A stretch of DNA of 64,000 nt from Gymnopus androsaceus JB14 (taxonomy: Eukaryota > Basidiomycota > Agaricomycetes > Agaricales > Omphalotaceae). Both the position numbers and the translations under genes were made by a program. This document shows positions 12,121 through 24,062 of this stretch, one piece after another (position 1 is the first letter of the stretch; each line of letters begins with the position of its first letter). The notes below the pieces were generated by a model that made no database searches, was not told where the DNA came from, and saw only the letters and a program-made list of their open reading frames with translations. The stretch is from the NCBI GenBank assembly GCA_009733575.1, contig ML769663.1:16909-80908 (forward strand), given 5' to 3'.

Positions 12121-12207
12121 AAACGACATCTCAACATCAGTGAGTTACGTATACAATTTTCGGAAATCGAAAATGAACCATGCCGCTCCGGAGTGCGCTA
12201 GTGCGCA
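12121..12207 (-). repeat. Right terminal inverted repeat of the 6-kb element
   Basis: Reverse complement of 6180-6266 with only a few mismatches. Confidence 0.85.
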
Positions 12208-12719
12208 AGCAAGTGTCAAGTCGAGAGGAACAATTTCAAAGCATAAGTACAAAATGATAGCTATTGCAGCATTTTTGGACAACAAAAAGGTGGAAGAAGG
12301 GTTCAACTTTTAGTGCTGAACGTTAAAGCTTGAAGTCCGAAGTCAACCCGGAGTTTAGCGTAACGAATAGGCGTCTAATTTACTATCGTCGAGCGCCCAT
12401 CTTCATCAACTCCGAAAAGACTCACAAGTTTAAATCATTTCGGCCAGGACACGTCCACGCCGGCTGCGATTTGTCCAGTCAACGGAGTAAGGGAGAAACA
12501 GGCATGCGAACTTCTTGCTATTGGCTGTACACGGCACTGGGGACATCGGGGATGGTAATTGGGCAGGAAAATGCTGGTCGCATGCATGATATCGCGTACG
12601 ACTGGATCGTGATCTGACGAAGACGGCCGGCAGCCAACGACAGCTCGATGTATAAAGACAATGAGTAGCAATGCTCAAGGAAGGAAACCTCTAGACCACC
12701 TAGCGGCTGGCCAGTAACA
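12208..12719. other. Intergenic, upstream region of the SDR gene
   Basis: No gene is supported. It contains a TATA-like 'tataaag' at about 12651, roughly 70 bp before the SDR start. Confidence 0.4.
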
Positions 12720-14085
12720 ATGGGAAACTGGATCTCACTTAACTTTCCACCAAAAGCAGAGTTTTCTGTTGACCAAATTCCCGACCTTACAGGACAGGTT
12801 ATGATAGTAACTGGGGCTAATACCGGCATGTATCATACCCCTCTGAAGTTGCCGTACAAAAACTTATCCCTCTTTACGCTCGCTTCCAGGAGTAGGAAAG
12901 GCTATAGCCCAAGAACTTTTGAAACACAATGCCAAAGTCTACATCGCCGCACGAAGTCAAGAGAAAGCTGAAGCTGCGATCAAAGAGTTGAAAACCAAAA
13001 CTGGGAAGGAGGCTATATTCTTGAAATTGGATCTGAGCGATCTAAGGACGATTAAGCCCACCGTCGAGAAATTTTTAAGGTTTGTTCATTTTATTGGGAT
13101 CTAAGACTTCGGATGGATGACTGACACGGCACTCTTGACTGGAATAGCAAGGAGACACAACTTCACGTCCTCATAAACAACGCGCATGTATCTCTACGTC
13201 AATCATCTCCAGGCCAATACTTATGCGATCCGCTCTCTCAGGGGAGTTGGCCAACCACCGAAGGATATGCTGACAGCCCAGGGATTCGACTTGCAGTTTG
13301 GAACCAATACTCTTGGTTCGTCAACTTCTCTCTCTCAAATTCCGTGTCATACATAACTCTTACATGTACTTGGCCAGGCCACTTTTACTTCACTATGCTC
13401 CTCCTTCCCACTTTGATATCCACAGCTAAGGCCACCCCGGGCAACAAAGGAAAAGTCCGTGTAGTCAATGTCTCGTCTTACGCTCATCACTCCTTCCCGA
13501 AAATGAAATATGAGACTTTCAAGGATGGGCCAGAGAGGAGCAAGATGAGCAAGATGAGTTTATATGGACAGAGTAAAACCGTGAGTCTTAATAACGTCGG
13601 ACAAGAGATCCTTACACCGGCGTCATCTGCAGGGCAACATCCTATTCTCGAATGAGCTGGCAAAACGATATGGCGACCAGGGAATCGTATCCATCTCTGT
13701 CCATCCAGGCAATATACGGTCTGATTTCAATCGACATGCACCTGCACTCCTCGTGAAACTGGTGGTGTGTCCAAAATCCCAGTTCTCCCTATTGCCCATA
13801 ATTTGACTGCCACCTCGGATACAGTCACCATTGATTTTATACCCGATTGAACTAGGTGTTCTGACGCCACTATACGCAGCAACGGCTCCAGAATGTGCTC
13901 AGCACAATGGTAGAGTGCGTAGCTACATTACAGCCTTTTGACTATCTATCACTAATTTAACTTTGACACAGTATCTCACAGCGTGGGCTCGCTATGTCTC
14001 CAGTGAGCCAGATCCGAAAACTAGAGATCCTGCTGATGCAAAGGCGTTATGGGACTATATGGAAGAGCAGGTCAAGGATTACTGA
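12720..14085 (+). CDS. Short-chain dehydrogenase/reductase (retinol-dehydrogenase-like)
   Basis: NAD(P)(H)-dependent oxidoreductase of the classical SDR superfamily; the substrate is unknown. The ATG at 12720 starts [20 protein letters not shown]. The Rossmann motif is VTGANTG joined to [13 protein letters not shown] across an intron at 12826-12889 whose donor is GC rather than GT. The next exon carries [16 protein letters not shown], then VLINNA (the NNAG-type motif), [29 protein letters not shown] (the catalytic Ser region) and LYGQSKT (catalytic YxxxK). [17 protein letters not shown] and [13 protein letters not shown] follow, and the protein ends EEQVKDY at 14085. At about 320 residues it matches family length. 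All catalytic residues are present. Confidence 0.85.
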
Positions 14086-15166
14086 TATCTGACGTAGAGA
14101 GTTTATGACCGTTGTGTTTTTCACTTTAACTAGTTATCGCAGCCACTTCGTATGCAGCAACTGCTGCTATTTCATCATTACGTCTACTATTAGGTTTTCG
14201 GCAGTGCACTTGAATGTTTTCATTTCTCCTTCCGCTAGGACTCATCCAGCAGTTGAGCGAAGGTCATTCAATATGCAATACTCCAACAGTTTGCAGCGTA
14301 ACAAAGAAAGCTGCTAAATAATCTAGGAATAAATGCAGGAGAATCGTTACCATAACTTCGCACCTTTCAATCTTCAGCATAACAGTTGGCAAAATATAAT
14401 CGAGATTCGAACTGTCTGGATGAGGCCCACAAAAGTTGTTTTCAAAGCAAGTAAAAGTTCGAATCGTACAGTGATTTGGCAGGTGGTAGACTAGAACGTG
14501 AAATAAGTCTTTCGTCATTCCTCTCTATCAATCCTATTGCACAATTTCCCTGATTTCTTCAAAAAATGGAAGCTTCCCACTCAACACCTCCGGGACACCA
14601 CTGGGAACTGGGTTTTTCGTCGATCGTAATTTTATGGTGAAATTCACAGTCTTCATTGAATCAAATATTGACTACTCGAGAAGCGTGTCAAATACAATCC
14701 ATTCCTTCCATTGACATTGCCGGGTTATCTCCATATCTGAGCGCAATTACGATGGAGATATGTTCTAGCGGAGGTGTTTTCTGATTGGAATTTAAGAGTC
14801 GTTGGAAGAGGGAATAAGTAGATCCAGTGAACAGGACTATGATGGCTGTTTCAAAGACGTCGAGTTTTAGGATACTCAGATTGCACTTTCGCTTTCGTGA
14901 ATTTTACCGACTATTTTATTCACTGGAATGTTTGAGTATCCGATACGGTGGATGAGGAGAGGATGAGCTGATTTGTACGGATGAGTAGGTTGTAATTACG
15001 AACATGATTTGAGACAGTGAGCGCATGGTTTGGAGATCGTGGTAATACTGGTAGATGTGGAGTCCAAGATCTACTCGGTTGACACCCACATCTCGAAGCC
15101 TGCCCTCAAGTCATTTGTGGGAAGTGTGACAACGTTACATTCATCACTTGAACATCAACTACCATC
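14086..15166. other. Intergenic, no supported gene
   Basis: Only short frames without motifs. The last part is the upstream region of the NACHT-WD40 gene. Confidence 0.5.
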
Positions 15167-18100
15167 ATGTCTTCAGCAATCTTGCCAAATGCTCGAGATT
15201 TTTCAATACATGATTCAAAGTTTTACAGTGCTCAAGGAAATCAATATATTAATAATATCTCTTATCATGGATCTCAATGGACCACAATTTTGGATGTAAG
15301 TTTATGAAATGCAGTCAATGGGTCAACTAAAATCTCATCTATTGATAGGAAATCATTGGAAGGCTGTCTTATTCGCCACAGGCATTCTATGATGCAGACA
15401 ATGGCATAAAATATTCTCGTAAGGTTTGCTATCCAGGCACAAGGGAACAAATTCTGTCAGACATTGAGAGATGGGCAATCAATCCTCAGTCAGATATGCC
15501 ATTAGGCTACTGGATGTGTGGAATGGCTGGAACAGGCAAAAGCACAATTGCCATGTCTCTTTGCACAAGATTAGAACATAAAGGCTTGCTTGCTGGGACT
15601 TTCTTCTGCTCCCGCCAAATTCCTGAGTGTAGGAATTACCATTTGGTGATACCCACATTGGCATACCAGCTAGCAAAGTATTCAGAAAGATTTGCTACTT
15701 CACTGAGAAATGCCTTGCGACAAGATCCTGATCTTGCAGTAAAAGATCCAGGAAAGCAAATTAAAACACTCTTGATGGCACCCTGGAGGACTGTCATGAA
15801 TGGAGAAACAACACCATATCTACCAGTTCTTATTCTGGATGCTTTAGATGAATGTGAGAATGTTTCACTGGTTCTTGGACCTCTCATATCAGCAATCCAA
15901 GACCAGGAATTGCCTGGTTTAAAGTTTTTCCTGACTAGTCGCCCAGAACAAGCAATTCTACAACTGATGCATTCAAGTTGCCCAACTACTGGGTCTATTC
16001 CCAGAGTTAAAGAATTCATCTTGCACCAAGTAGAAGAAAGTTTTGTGCAGCAAGATATTTACACTTATATCAAGGCTGAGCTGAATGGCTTGTCTCCTGC
16101 AGAGGAGCAGCTGCAGACCCTTAAGAGACTGTCAGGGACTCTTTTCATTTATGCATCAACCATTGTGAAATTTGTGAAGGGTGTTAGCAGCCATACAAGA
16201 CAGAAAGCAAGATTGACACATTCACTTGAGCAGGGAAATAACCCTGAGGATATCAAACAACTTTATGCTGGAATTATGAATGGTGCAATTTCAGCAGAAG
16301 AGCTCTCTGAAGAGGAGACTAAAGAAGATTGGATGATCATTTTTGCAATCATTACTGCAAGAAAGGCATTGACATGCAATGCTGTAGCTGAGCTCCTAGA
16401 AATTGAAGTTGAGCTTGTAACAGATCTGATTTCTAGACTGCAAGCAGTTTGCTATATCTCAGATCAAAATAACTGCATATTTACTTTTCATGCATCTTTC
16501 GCTGATTTCATTACCACCTACAAACAGGTTGAGGGTGTCATGTATATCCCTACATCCCAACATTTGAAAATGATGTTGGCTTGTTTCACAGTAATGGAGA
16601 AGCTAAGATTCAATATCTGTAATCTTCCTTCATCATTTATACCAGATAAAGAAGTCATTAACTTTATTGAGAGGGTTAAGGAAAATATAGGAGAAACACT
16701 TCAGTATTCCTGCCAGTTTTGGAGTTATCATTTCCTGCAATCTCAGTTCCAAGAAAATGGTATAGGGACACTGAAGGAGTTCTTGAAGGCAAAGGGAGTA
16801 TATTGGATTGAAGCTATGAGCTTACTGGATCTACTGCCAAATTGTGGAGAATCTGTAAACTTGATGTGCAAGGTGAGTACCACATAGAAGGATAATGGCA
16901 CATCAGAGATTGAATTTCCACAGAAATTATCATATAGTGATCCTGCATCAGAAGCAACATTGATATTGCAATACCTCCTAAATTTACTGATCCAATTTTC
17001 ATCCGGAGAAGCAAGGGGCAGGACTCCACATCTTTATCTCAGTATAATTCCTTTTTGGAAAAATAATTTGGAATGTAAGCCCCAAGTAAAAAGGAGTTTC
17101 AGGATAGAAGTCTTAGCACAAAATCGGATTGCTGACATAGTATGGAAGGGTCATGAACGGTCAGTTTTGGCAGTGGCCTTTTCACCTGATGGAACAAGAA
17201 TTGTGTCTGGGTCAGATGACAAGACAATAAGGATCTGGGATGCAGCTACTGGTAATCAGATAGGTAAACCTCTGGAAGGTCATAAAGATTCAGTCTGGTC
17301 AGTGGTCTTTTCACCTGATCGAACTAGAATTGCGTCTGGGTCATCTGACAAGACAATAAGAATCTGGGATGCAGCTACTGGTGCTCAGATAGGTGAACCT
17401 CTGGAAGGTCATCAAAATTTCGTCCTGTCAGTGGCCTTTTCACCTGATGGAACCAGAATTATGTCTGGGTCATCTGACAAGACAATAAGGATCTGGGATG
17501 CAGCTACGGGTACTCAGATAGGTAAACCTCTGGAAGGTCATGAATATTCAGTCAAGTCAGTAGCCTTTTCACCTGATGGAATTAGAATTGTGTCTGGGTC
17601 ATATGACAAGACAATAAGGATCTGGGATGCAGCTACTGGTGCTCAAATAGGTGAACCTCTGGAAGGTCATGGATATTCAGTCTGGTCAGTGGCCTTTTCA
17701 CCTGATGGAACTAGAATTGTGTCTGGGTCAGATGACGAGAGAATAAGGATCTGGGATGCAGCTACTGGTGCTCAGATAGGTGAACCTCTGGAAGGTCATG
17801 AATATTCAGTCTTGTCAGTGGCCTTTTCACCTGATGGAACAAGAATTGTGTCTGGGTCAGATGACAAGACAATAAGGATCTGGGATGCAGCTACTGGTGT
17901 TCAGATAGGTGAACCTCTGGAAGGTCATGAATATTCAGTCCTGTCAGTGGCCTTTTCACCTGATGGAACTAGAATTGTGTCTGGGTCACATGACAAGACA
18001 ATAAGGATCTGGGATGCAGCTACTAGTGCTCAGATAGGTGAACCTCTGGAAGGTCATGAAGATTCAGTCCTGTCAGTGGCCTTTTCACCTGATTGAACTA

Positions 18101-19248
18101 GAATTGTGTCTGGGTCATCTGACAAGACAATAAGGATCTGGGATGCAGCTACTGGTGCTCAGATAGGTGAACCTCTGGAAGGTCATGAAATTTCAGTTCC
18201 GGTCAGTGGCCTTTTCACCTGATGGAACTAGAATTTGGTCTGGGTCACATGACAAGACAATAAGGATCTGGGATGCAGCTACTGGTGCTCAGATAGGTGA
18301 ACCTCTGGAAGGTCATGAAGATTCAGTCTGGTCAGTGGCCTTTTCACCTGATGGAACTAGAATTGTGTCTGGGTCAGATGACAAGACAATAAGGATCTGG
18401 GATGCAGCTACTGGTGCTCAGATAGGTGAACCTCTGGAACGGTCATGAATATTCAGTCTGGTCAGTGGCCTTTTCACCTGATGGAACTAGAATTGTGTCT
18501 GGGTCACATGACAAGACAATAAGGATCTGGGATGCAGCTACTGGTGCTCAGATAGCTGAACCTCTGGAAGGCCATGGAAATCCAGTCAGTCAGTGGCCTT
18601 TTCACCTGATGGAACTAGAATTGTGTCTGGGTCAGATGACAAGACAATAAGGATTTGGGATGCAGCTACTGGTGTTCAGATAGGTGAACCTCTGGAAGGT
18701 CATGAATATTCAGTCCATCTGTGGTCTTTTCACCTGATGGAACTAGAATTGTGTCTGGGTCACATGACAAGACAATAAGGATCTGGGATGCAGCTACTGG
18801 TGCTCAGCTAGCTGAGCCTCTGGAAGGTCATGAAGATACAGTCTGGTCAGTGGCCTTTTCACCTGATGGAACTAGAATTGTGTCTGGGTCAGATGACAAG
18901 ACAATAAGGATCTGGGATGCAGCTAATGGTGTTCAGATAGGTGAACCTCTGGAAGGTCATGAATATTCAGTCCGGTCAGTGGCCTTTTCACCTGATGGAA
19001 CTAAAATTGTGTCTGGGTCACCTGACAACACAATAAGACTCATGAACCACTATGAATCTTTTCAAGGTAGCATTCCAATCTGTTCTGTTCATAATTGGTG
19101 CTTACCTAGACATGTAGCACACAACTACTGGCATCTATCCAGTGATGGCTGGATTATCTTTCCCCATCTTCCTCATGGTATAATCTGGATTCCTCCTCAG
19201 TTTCGCAAAATGTTGTGGAGGCCACACAATATATGCATTATATCTTGA
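15167..19248 (+). CDS. NACHT-WD40 NLR-like protein with disrupted WD40 array
   Basis: A STAND-type NTPase of the fungal NLR-like group, whose characterised members act in heterokaryon incompatibility and non-self recognition. The ATG at 15167 starts [20 protein letters not shown]. Exon 1 ends 15295 and exon 2 starts 15349, giving [20 protein letters not shown]. The NACHT P-loop is [15 protein letters not shown] (about residue 105) and the Walker-B-like motif is [10 protein letters not shown]. The sensor region includes FFLTSRP. A second intron (16876-16923) leads into about 15 WD40 units of roughly 43 residues. The C-terminus ([18 protein letters not shown]) matches the usual tail of such proteins. 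The array has a nonsense codon at 18094-18096 and four single-base shifts (near 18198, 18440, 18590 and 18717) that sum to zero. A truncated protein of roughly 920 residues ending in repeat 8 is therefore predicted. Confidence 0.85.
17147..19035 (+). repeat. Tandem WD40-coding repeat array, 129-bp unit, about 15 copies
   Basis: Units begin at GGTCATGAA... and encode GH-x4[30 protein letters not shown]. Adjacent units differ at only a few positions, mostly the same codons: the residues after GH, the residue before SVAFS, and the residue before DKTIR. This points to recent duplication or concerted evolution at the DNA level. Confidence 0.9.
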
Positions 19249-20375
19249 TCAGGATACACTAAGATATCCCTTGAAGACTCTGTATATGGGGAGGAATGGT
19301 TCTGTTGTATTGAGGACTGAAGTCCAACTATTTCTTTAGCTTGTTTCTTTGCAAAGGAAATGGCTAATTGTTTGTATCATTCTCAATCTTTTCCACTTAC
19401 ATACTTACTTGAAAATATATAAAATTCCTGTTTCCTAGCCACATTGTCAAATGAAAACCCTGGGTCCTCGGGCAATCTTGTCCATGCATATAGGCTGCAA
19501 AAATAAATAAGAACTCTAAGAACAAGGAGAGATGTTGAGGTCAGCAATATTCTCTGCAGGGAGGCAAACCCAGATCTTGCATGTAAAGACTTGCAAAGCA
19601 GGTAAGTATAATCATTACTCCACCAACAAACTGCATTGAGTATTACCAGAACAAAATTTCACATGGCCTATACAGAAGCAAACCCAGAAGTGAAAAATTC
19701 TGGGGAAAATGATATATTCAGTGCAAATGTATATAGTTCATTATTTTTTAAATTCTCGGTTGATATACAGGTTAGAAATATATTCTGACTTCATCAAAAA
19801 TTTTAACTGTTTTATGAGCACATAATAATTTGATCCTGCATTCTCTACTAACAACTGCCAAAAACCCAGAAGCAAAATTTCAGGTTTATTGGGCTGCTAT
19901 GCAAGTAATAAATTTCAGAACTGTTTGTGGGACCTACCAGGATGTCCATAGGGTCGGAAGAACTCCACTGTGGAGCATTGACCATGTTCCTAAGTTAAAA
20001 ATTTGAAACTACAAAGGCAACCCACACAATGCCAATGCAGACCTCTTGAATGTCCTATCAAGTGTAGGCATTGAGTAATTGACATGTTGGATTCCTAACC
20101 TAATGATTCAATATATTTAAGCAACCTCGGTGGATTAGGTAAAATGATCATGACATAGTGCATACCTATGTTATTTCCCATCCTCATGCCTGTTATGACT
20201 CAACTTGAATCTCCTCCAAACCTAATAGTATGTTAATTATAAAATAGGAAATTTAAGACAAGCCTTAGATCATTGATAACCACCAGGCAAGAAATATATA
20301 CTCAAACAACTAGGCTCAAGTAAAATTATTAGTAATTGAATTAATTAATATGGAACTCACAGAATATTTTGTTCA
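19249..20375. other. AT-rich non-coding stretch
   Basis: Downstream of the NACHT-WD40 gene. No gene or clear repeat is supported. Confidence 0.45.
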
Positions 20376-20555
20376 GAGATGTCTCAACAAACAATGATAA
20401 GTACTACCTTTGGAGATGGCTCAAAAATAGGCAGCAAAGGTTTTAATTACTATTTGGAGATAGCTCAACAAATAATAATAAGTACTACCTTTGGAGATGG
20501 CTCAACAATAGGCAGTAAGACTTGTAACTCATACTCAGAGATGTCTCAACAGAAG
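20376..20555 (+). repeat. 81-bp tandem repeat, two full copies plus a partial third
   Basis: Copies at 20376-20456 and 20457-20537, with a partial copy from 20538. The core GTACTACCTTTGGAGATGGC is identical in both full copies. The unit is 27 codons long and stays open in one frame (ISTTFGDGS-IGSK), so it could be coding, but no flanking exon is recognised. Confidence 0.7.
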
Positions 20556-20865
20556 ACTACCAGTGCACTTCAGCATGAAAGCAATCCACTGAAGGTTGCT
20601 TTCATCTACTGACTGCTGATAGACATGTAGCGATCATAAATTCTGGACTTCAATTGGACAGGTATCTTGTTTAGGGATTTAAGGTCTAATTCAATTCAGT
20701 TTATTTGCTAAATTTTCAATGAATCATGAATTGCACCAGTACACGATTTTTTGAAACCTAGATGAACTGTAAACTGGCACTGGTTCAAATGGTCCATCAG
20801 TGCAATCTTTAGCAGTGCATTTTTCAGTGCAGTTGAGTGCAATTCACAATTTAAACTGGCTGGAA

Positions 20866-22392
20866 CTAGTCATTCTTACATCTAAAGATAGAGTACCTCT
20901 GAATACACTTGTCAATGCTTCCTGGAGCAAAGGAGAAAGCAGCCCCTGAGAACATGTAGCGAGAGATAATCATTCCACATGAGAGTTGCTGAACCACCTC
21001 AGCCATAGATGTAGGTGCTTCAGCCTGGATAAAACCATCATCTGCCTTGTGAATGCAACTGAAAATCTCACTAGATCGAGAGATTGAATAATAATTTGTT
21101 AGATGTGGCTTTGCATCAAATATTGCAAGAACTTGATCATTGGATTCCAGATAATCCAAAGTAGCCTTTACAAAGACCTCCAAGTCTGGGATCTTTGAAA
21201 AGGATAATTCTACTGAACAACCCCCTTGCTGGCAACAACCCTCCCAAAAAAGGAAATTTTTGCAAAAGCTAGTTTGGCAACCCCATCACACTTTTGTCAC
21301 ACATTTTTGGGTGTGATTTTTTCAATCTTTTGTGTGTTTTTTTTTCAAAAAAAAAAAGTCAGCTACCACCTCATGCCTCACCTTACTTAAGTTGCAACAC
21401 AAACTGTTCAGATTCCCAAATAGGGCTGGTGGCAGTATCTGAAATATATGTTGGGTAAATACCCTTCTGTCGGTTGTCCAGCTGCTCCATACACCACATG
21501 TACCCCTATCTGCTTCCATATTTAAAGTAGGTAGATATGAGTTAGCAATCAATTGTTCCTGCCCCCATTCTTGATGGTCAATTCCCTCCTCACTGAGGTT
21601 GTACCCACTGACTGAGCTTGTTTGCCTCTTAACAGATTATGGGACTGGATGCTCACTGATCCTGTTTGCCCTTATCCCCATTGCTGTATTCACCATGCTC
21701 ATTTCTATCAACACTTGCTGTACCTGTTCATCACTGCATTTCTACATTCATTGTTTGTCTGCACTCAGTGTGCCCATCACCGTGTTTCTATGCCCATTGT
21801 TTATCTGCACTCATTGTACTTGTTGCCAAATTTCTACACCCATCATTTATCATGGAACTCATTGTGCCCATTACCAGTTCCAGTGGGAGCTCTGGATGTT
21901 GTTTACCCTGTTGCTGGCTCCAGTGGGTGTGATGCTTTATCATTTCATTGCATGTATGTGCCCCGGCTTCACCCTATCCATTCAGAACCTCCTTGTCCCA
22001 CATATCTAATGGTATTGGTCGTTGTATGTCTATTCCCTGTGCTATGCAATCTTAACAATATAAAGACTCCAGATTATCTCTGACCTTCACAAAAAAAATT
22101 TAGTTCTGAGGCAAATTTATGTGTTGTGACCTCAATGTGACCATGTGTGACCATATGTGACCTTAACTGGGTTGTTAAATAAGACTTGAGCCAAGGGGGT
22201 TGTTCAGTAGAATTATCCCTTTGAAAAGTCCTCGGGGTATTCTGGATGAGAAAATCTGAAAACAATAGACTGGAAAATGCCATGCTGCAATGGGCAAACC
22301 CAGGCCTTTCTGACTAAAGAACAGTTTAGAAGAGTTGATTTATCAGAGTGGAGGTTGTTGAGAACAGAATCCACCAGTTTGCTAGGTAGCAT
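20866..22392 (-). pseudogene. F-box-like protein gene split by a 1-kb TIR element
   Basis: The N-terminal part from an ATG at 22392 reads MLPSKLVDSVLNNLHSDKST then LLNCSLVRKAWVCPLQHG, which fits an F-box (substrate adaptor of SCF ubiquitin ligases): LPxxLxDxxLxxLHxD...LxxCSLVxxxW. The frame reaches PEYPEDFSK and is cut by the element at 21202-22219. Beyond it the same frame continues IPDLEVFVKATLDYLESNDQ to about 20868, where a donor-like AG/GTACTC may start an intron. The 8-bp target duplication explains the join exactly. The C-terminal portion is not recognised and the downstream end is unclear. The gene is disrupted as it stands. Confidence 0.65.
21202..22219. mobile_element. Non-autonomous 1.0-kb TIR element with 8-bp TSD (hAT-like)
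   Basis: The terminal inverted repeats pair GGATAATTCTACTGAACAAC plus CCCCTTG at the left with their complement at the right. It is flanked on both sides by TTTGAAAA (21194-21201 and 22220-22227), an 8-bp target duplication of the length produced by hAT-type transposases. The interior has no convincing gene. It holds short tandem GGTCACA-type motifs near the right end. Confidence 0.8.
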
Positions 22393-22678
22393 GATGGTGG
22401 AAGCAATGCAAGGCAAATATTTCTCCCTACACCACATGGTGACAATACGCGACCACAACGTGCTTTAAACTTGCTTTGAACGCTACATTTTGGGCACAAG
22501 TACTTAGACTAATTCGGACAGGAACTAAATTGCAAAAAAAAGCTACCTCAAAAATGCTCAAAAAAATTCTCTTGTCATGCTCTGTGATGACTTTGAATTC
22601 CTGGAGGCTAAGTATTAAGTAATTTCATGCTAATTCCCTACCAAGAGCTTCTAGGGTCCTGCAAGCCAAGCAACCAAA

Positions 22679-24062
22679 ATGCATTCTACTTACTCTTCAG
22701 ATGTTTCACCTTACTATGAAAGGCATGCAGGCAGGACAGAAGGAATTCTGCAATCACCTGTACAGCCTACCCTACCCAGGCAATTTGCGAAATATTTATC
22801 CAATACCTCCAACGCCTCGAATCCTATCACCAACCCAGATGCAGACCCCGCATCCATTGATCTCACTGTAGAGCCGGACCAGGAAGACGATGCTAAATAA
22901 CAAGAAAAGAAACATCTTTGTCAGTGTTTATATTGATGACCCCTAAACAGACTTACATTATCATGCATAGGTGACACTGTAGCAAAAAGAAGGTCCAATG
23001 CCTACGTGTTCTTCGGACAGGTACCAGACATTGAATTCAACACTGATGACAAGCCCAAGTTTATCATTTTCAATTGCACCATCTGTCGCGCTGTCATTAA
23101 ACAAGGTGCAAGTGGGAGTGACACTGCATTGACAGGTGAGTTGTCAATGTATCTACATCACCAAATATGTACTCACGTACTGGCTAGGTGCCCTTCTCCT
23201 CCATGCTCGGAAATGCTGGGGAAAGGAAACAGTCGACCGGGTAATGGCACTAGACAATAAAACTGGCAACAACAAACTTTGTCAGGAACTCAAAAAAGAA
23301 AAACGAGGGGAGCAGTCGAAGCTCACCTTATTATACAAGCCTATCAAAAAAACATGGGACAAACTTTGCTCAACATTACGACCCTCCAAAGAATCACTGC
23401 GGTATGTTGTTTGATGTTGATTAACGTGACTTGAATTATTGTTGACAATGAAACGGCTAGCATTGGGACTGCACGTATGTGTGCTGAAGAAGGTCGCCCT
23501 TTTAATACAGTTGCGGGTCACTGCTATAAGTGGCTGCAGCGCAAGGGGCAACCAGATCATTATATACCTCCGAGGCAGCAGGTTTCAAAGGATGTCAAGA
23601 CACTGTATGAAAAAGCAAAAGAGAGGCTAGCATCAGAGCTTCAAGTATGTTCAGACCTAGCGCTAAACATCTCACTTACCTGTAAATTTTCCAGGCCTAT
23701 GACGGTGAACATTGCCTTGGTCTTGATTGCTGGACCTCTCCAAATCATTGGCCTTGGATGTCGATTAATATCTCATGGTTGCGAAAAGACAACAATGGCA
23801 AAGAAGTGCCAGTTACTCACCTACTGGACTTCGTTGAGCTCCCGTGCTCACATACCAGTTTGAACATGGCTAAATGCATAGCAGACGTCCTAAAGTTTAG
23901 GACTAGTCACCCTGTGGGTACCTCAGTGCAACCTATATGTTCCTGGGCACTAGGGAATTTTTCCAGATGAAGGAATATGGAATTGAAGATAAGGTTAGCA
24001 GATCTTTCGGTGTAATGAAAAAAATTGAAACGTACATCTTCAGGTCCTGAGCATCACCATTG
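22679..24062 (+). pseudogene. hAT transposase, 5' half (BED-type finger and start of catalytic domain)
   Basis: The ATG at 22679 opens MHSTYSSDVSPYYERHAG. Downstream exons give FIIFNCTICRAVIKQGA and, after a 50-nt intron, LLHARKCWGKETVDR, a C2HC BED-type zinc finger that binds DNA. RMCAEEGRPFNTVAGHCYKW follows, then HCLGLDCWTSPNHWPWMSI with the first catalytic aspartate region, and LLDFVELPCSHTSLNMAKC. The reading stops at VLSITI, where an element is inserted at 24063. The rest of the protein resumes at 27746, about 3.7 kb away. Introns are short and canonical apart from a less certain one near 23915. Confidence 0.75.

Larger units (their letters stand above)
6180..12207. mobile_element. Candidate 6.0-kb composite TIR element carrying alpha-kinase and DDE integrase-like genes
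   Basis: An 87-bp sequence at 6180-6266 recurs in reverse complement at 12121-12207 with only a few mismatches. Shared blocks include GCGCACTCCGGAGCGGCATG, TTTCCGAAAATTGTATAC and AACTCACTGATGTTGAGATG. Between the repeats lie four gene bodies and one nested 733-bp element. The first gene ends about 135 bp inside the left repeat and the last gene starts about 85 bp inside the right repeat, so the repeats hug the gene block. A DDE integrase-like gene inside gives a candidate mobilising enzyme. No clear target-site duplication was found just outside the repeats (gcgctgtg versus agcaagtg). Mobility is therefore inferred from the repeats and the integrase fold. An alternative is two inversely oriented copies of an unrelated MITE flanking host genes. 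Confidence 0.6.

Noticed and set aside
19249..20375. CRISPR-like or other regularly spaced array
   Set aside because: No regularly spaced identical repeats are present, and the genome is eukaryotic.
21599..22083. Overlapping plus-strand open frames rich in Cys, His and Pro inside the 1-kb TIR element
   Set aside because: They derive from the element's degenerate internal 'ccattg/ctgcac' repeats and have no domain.
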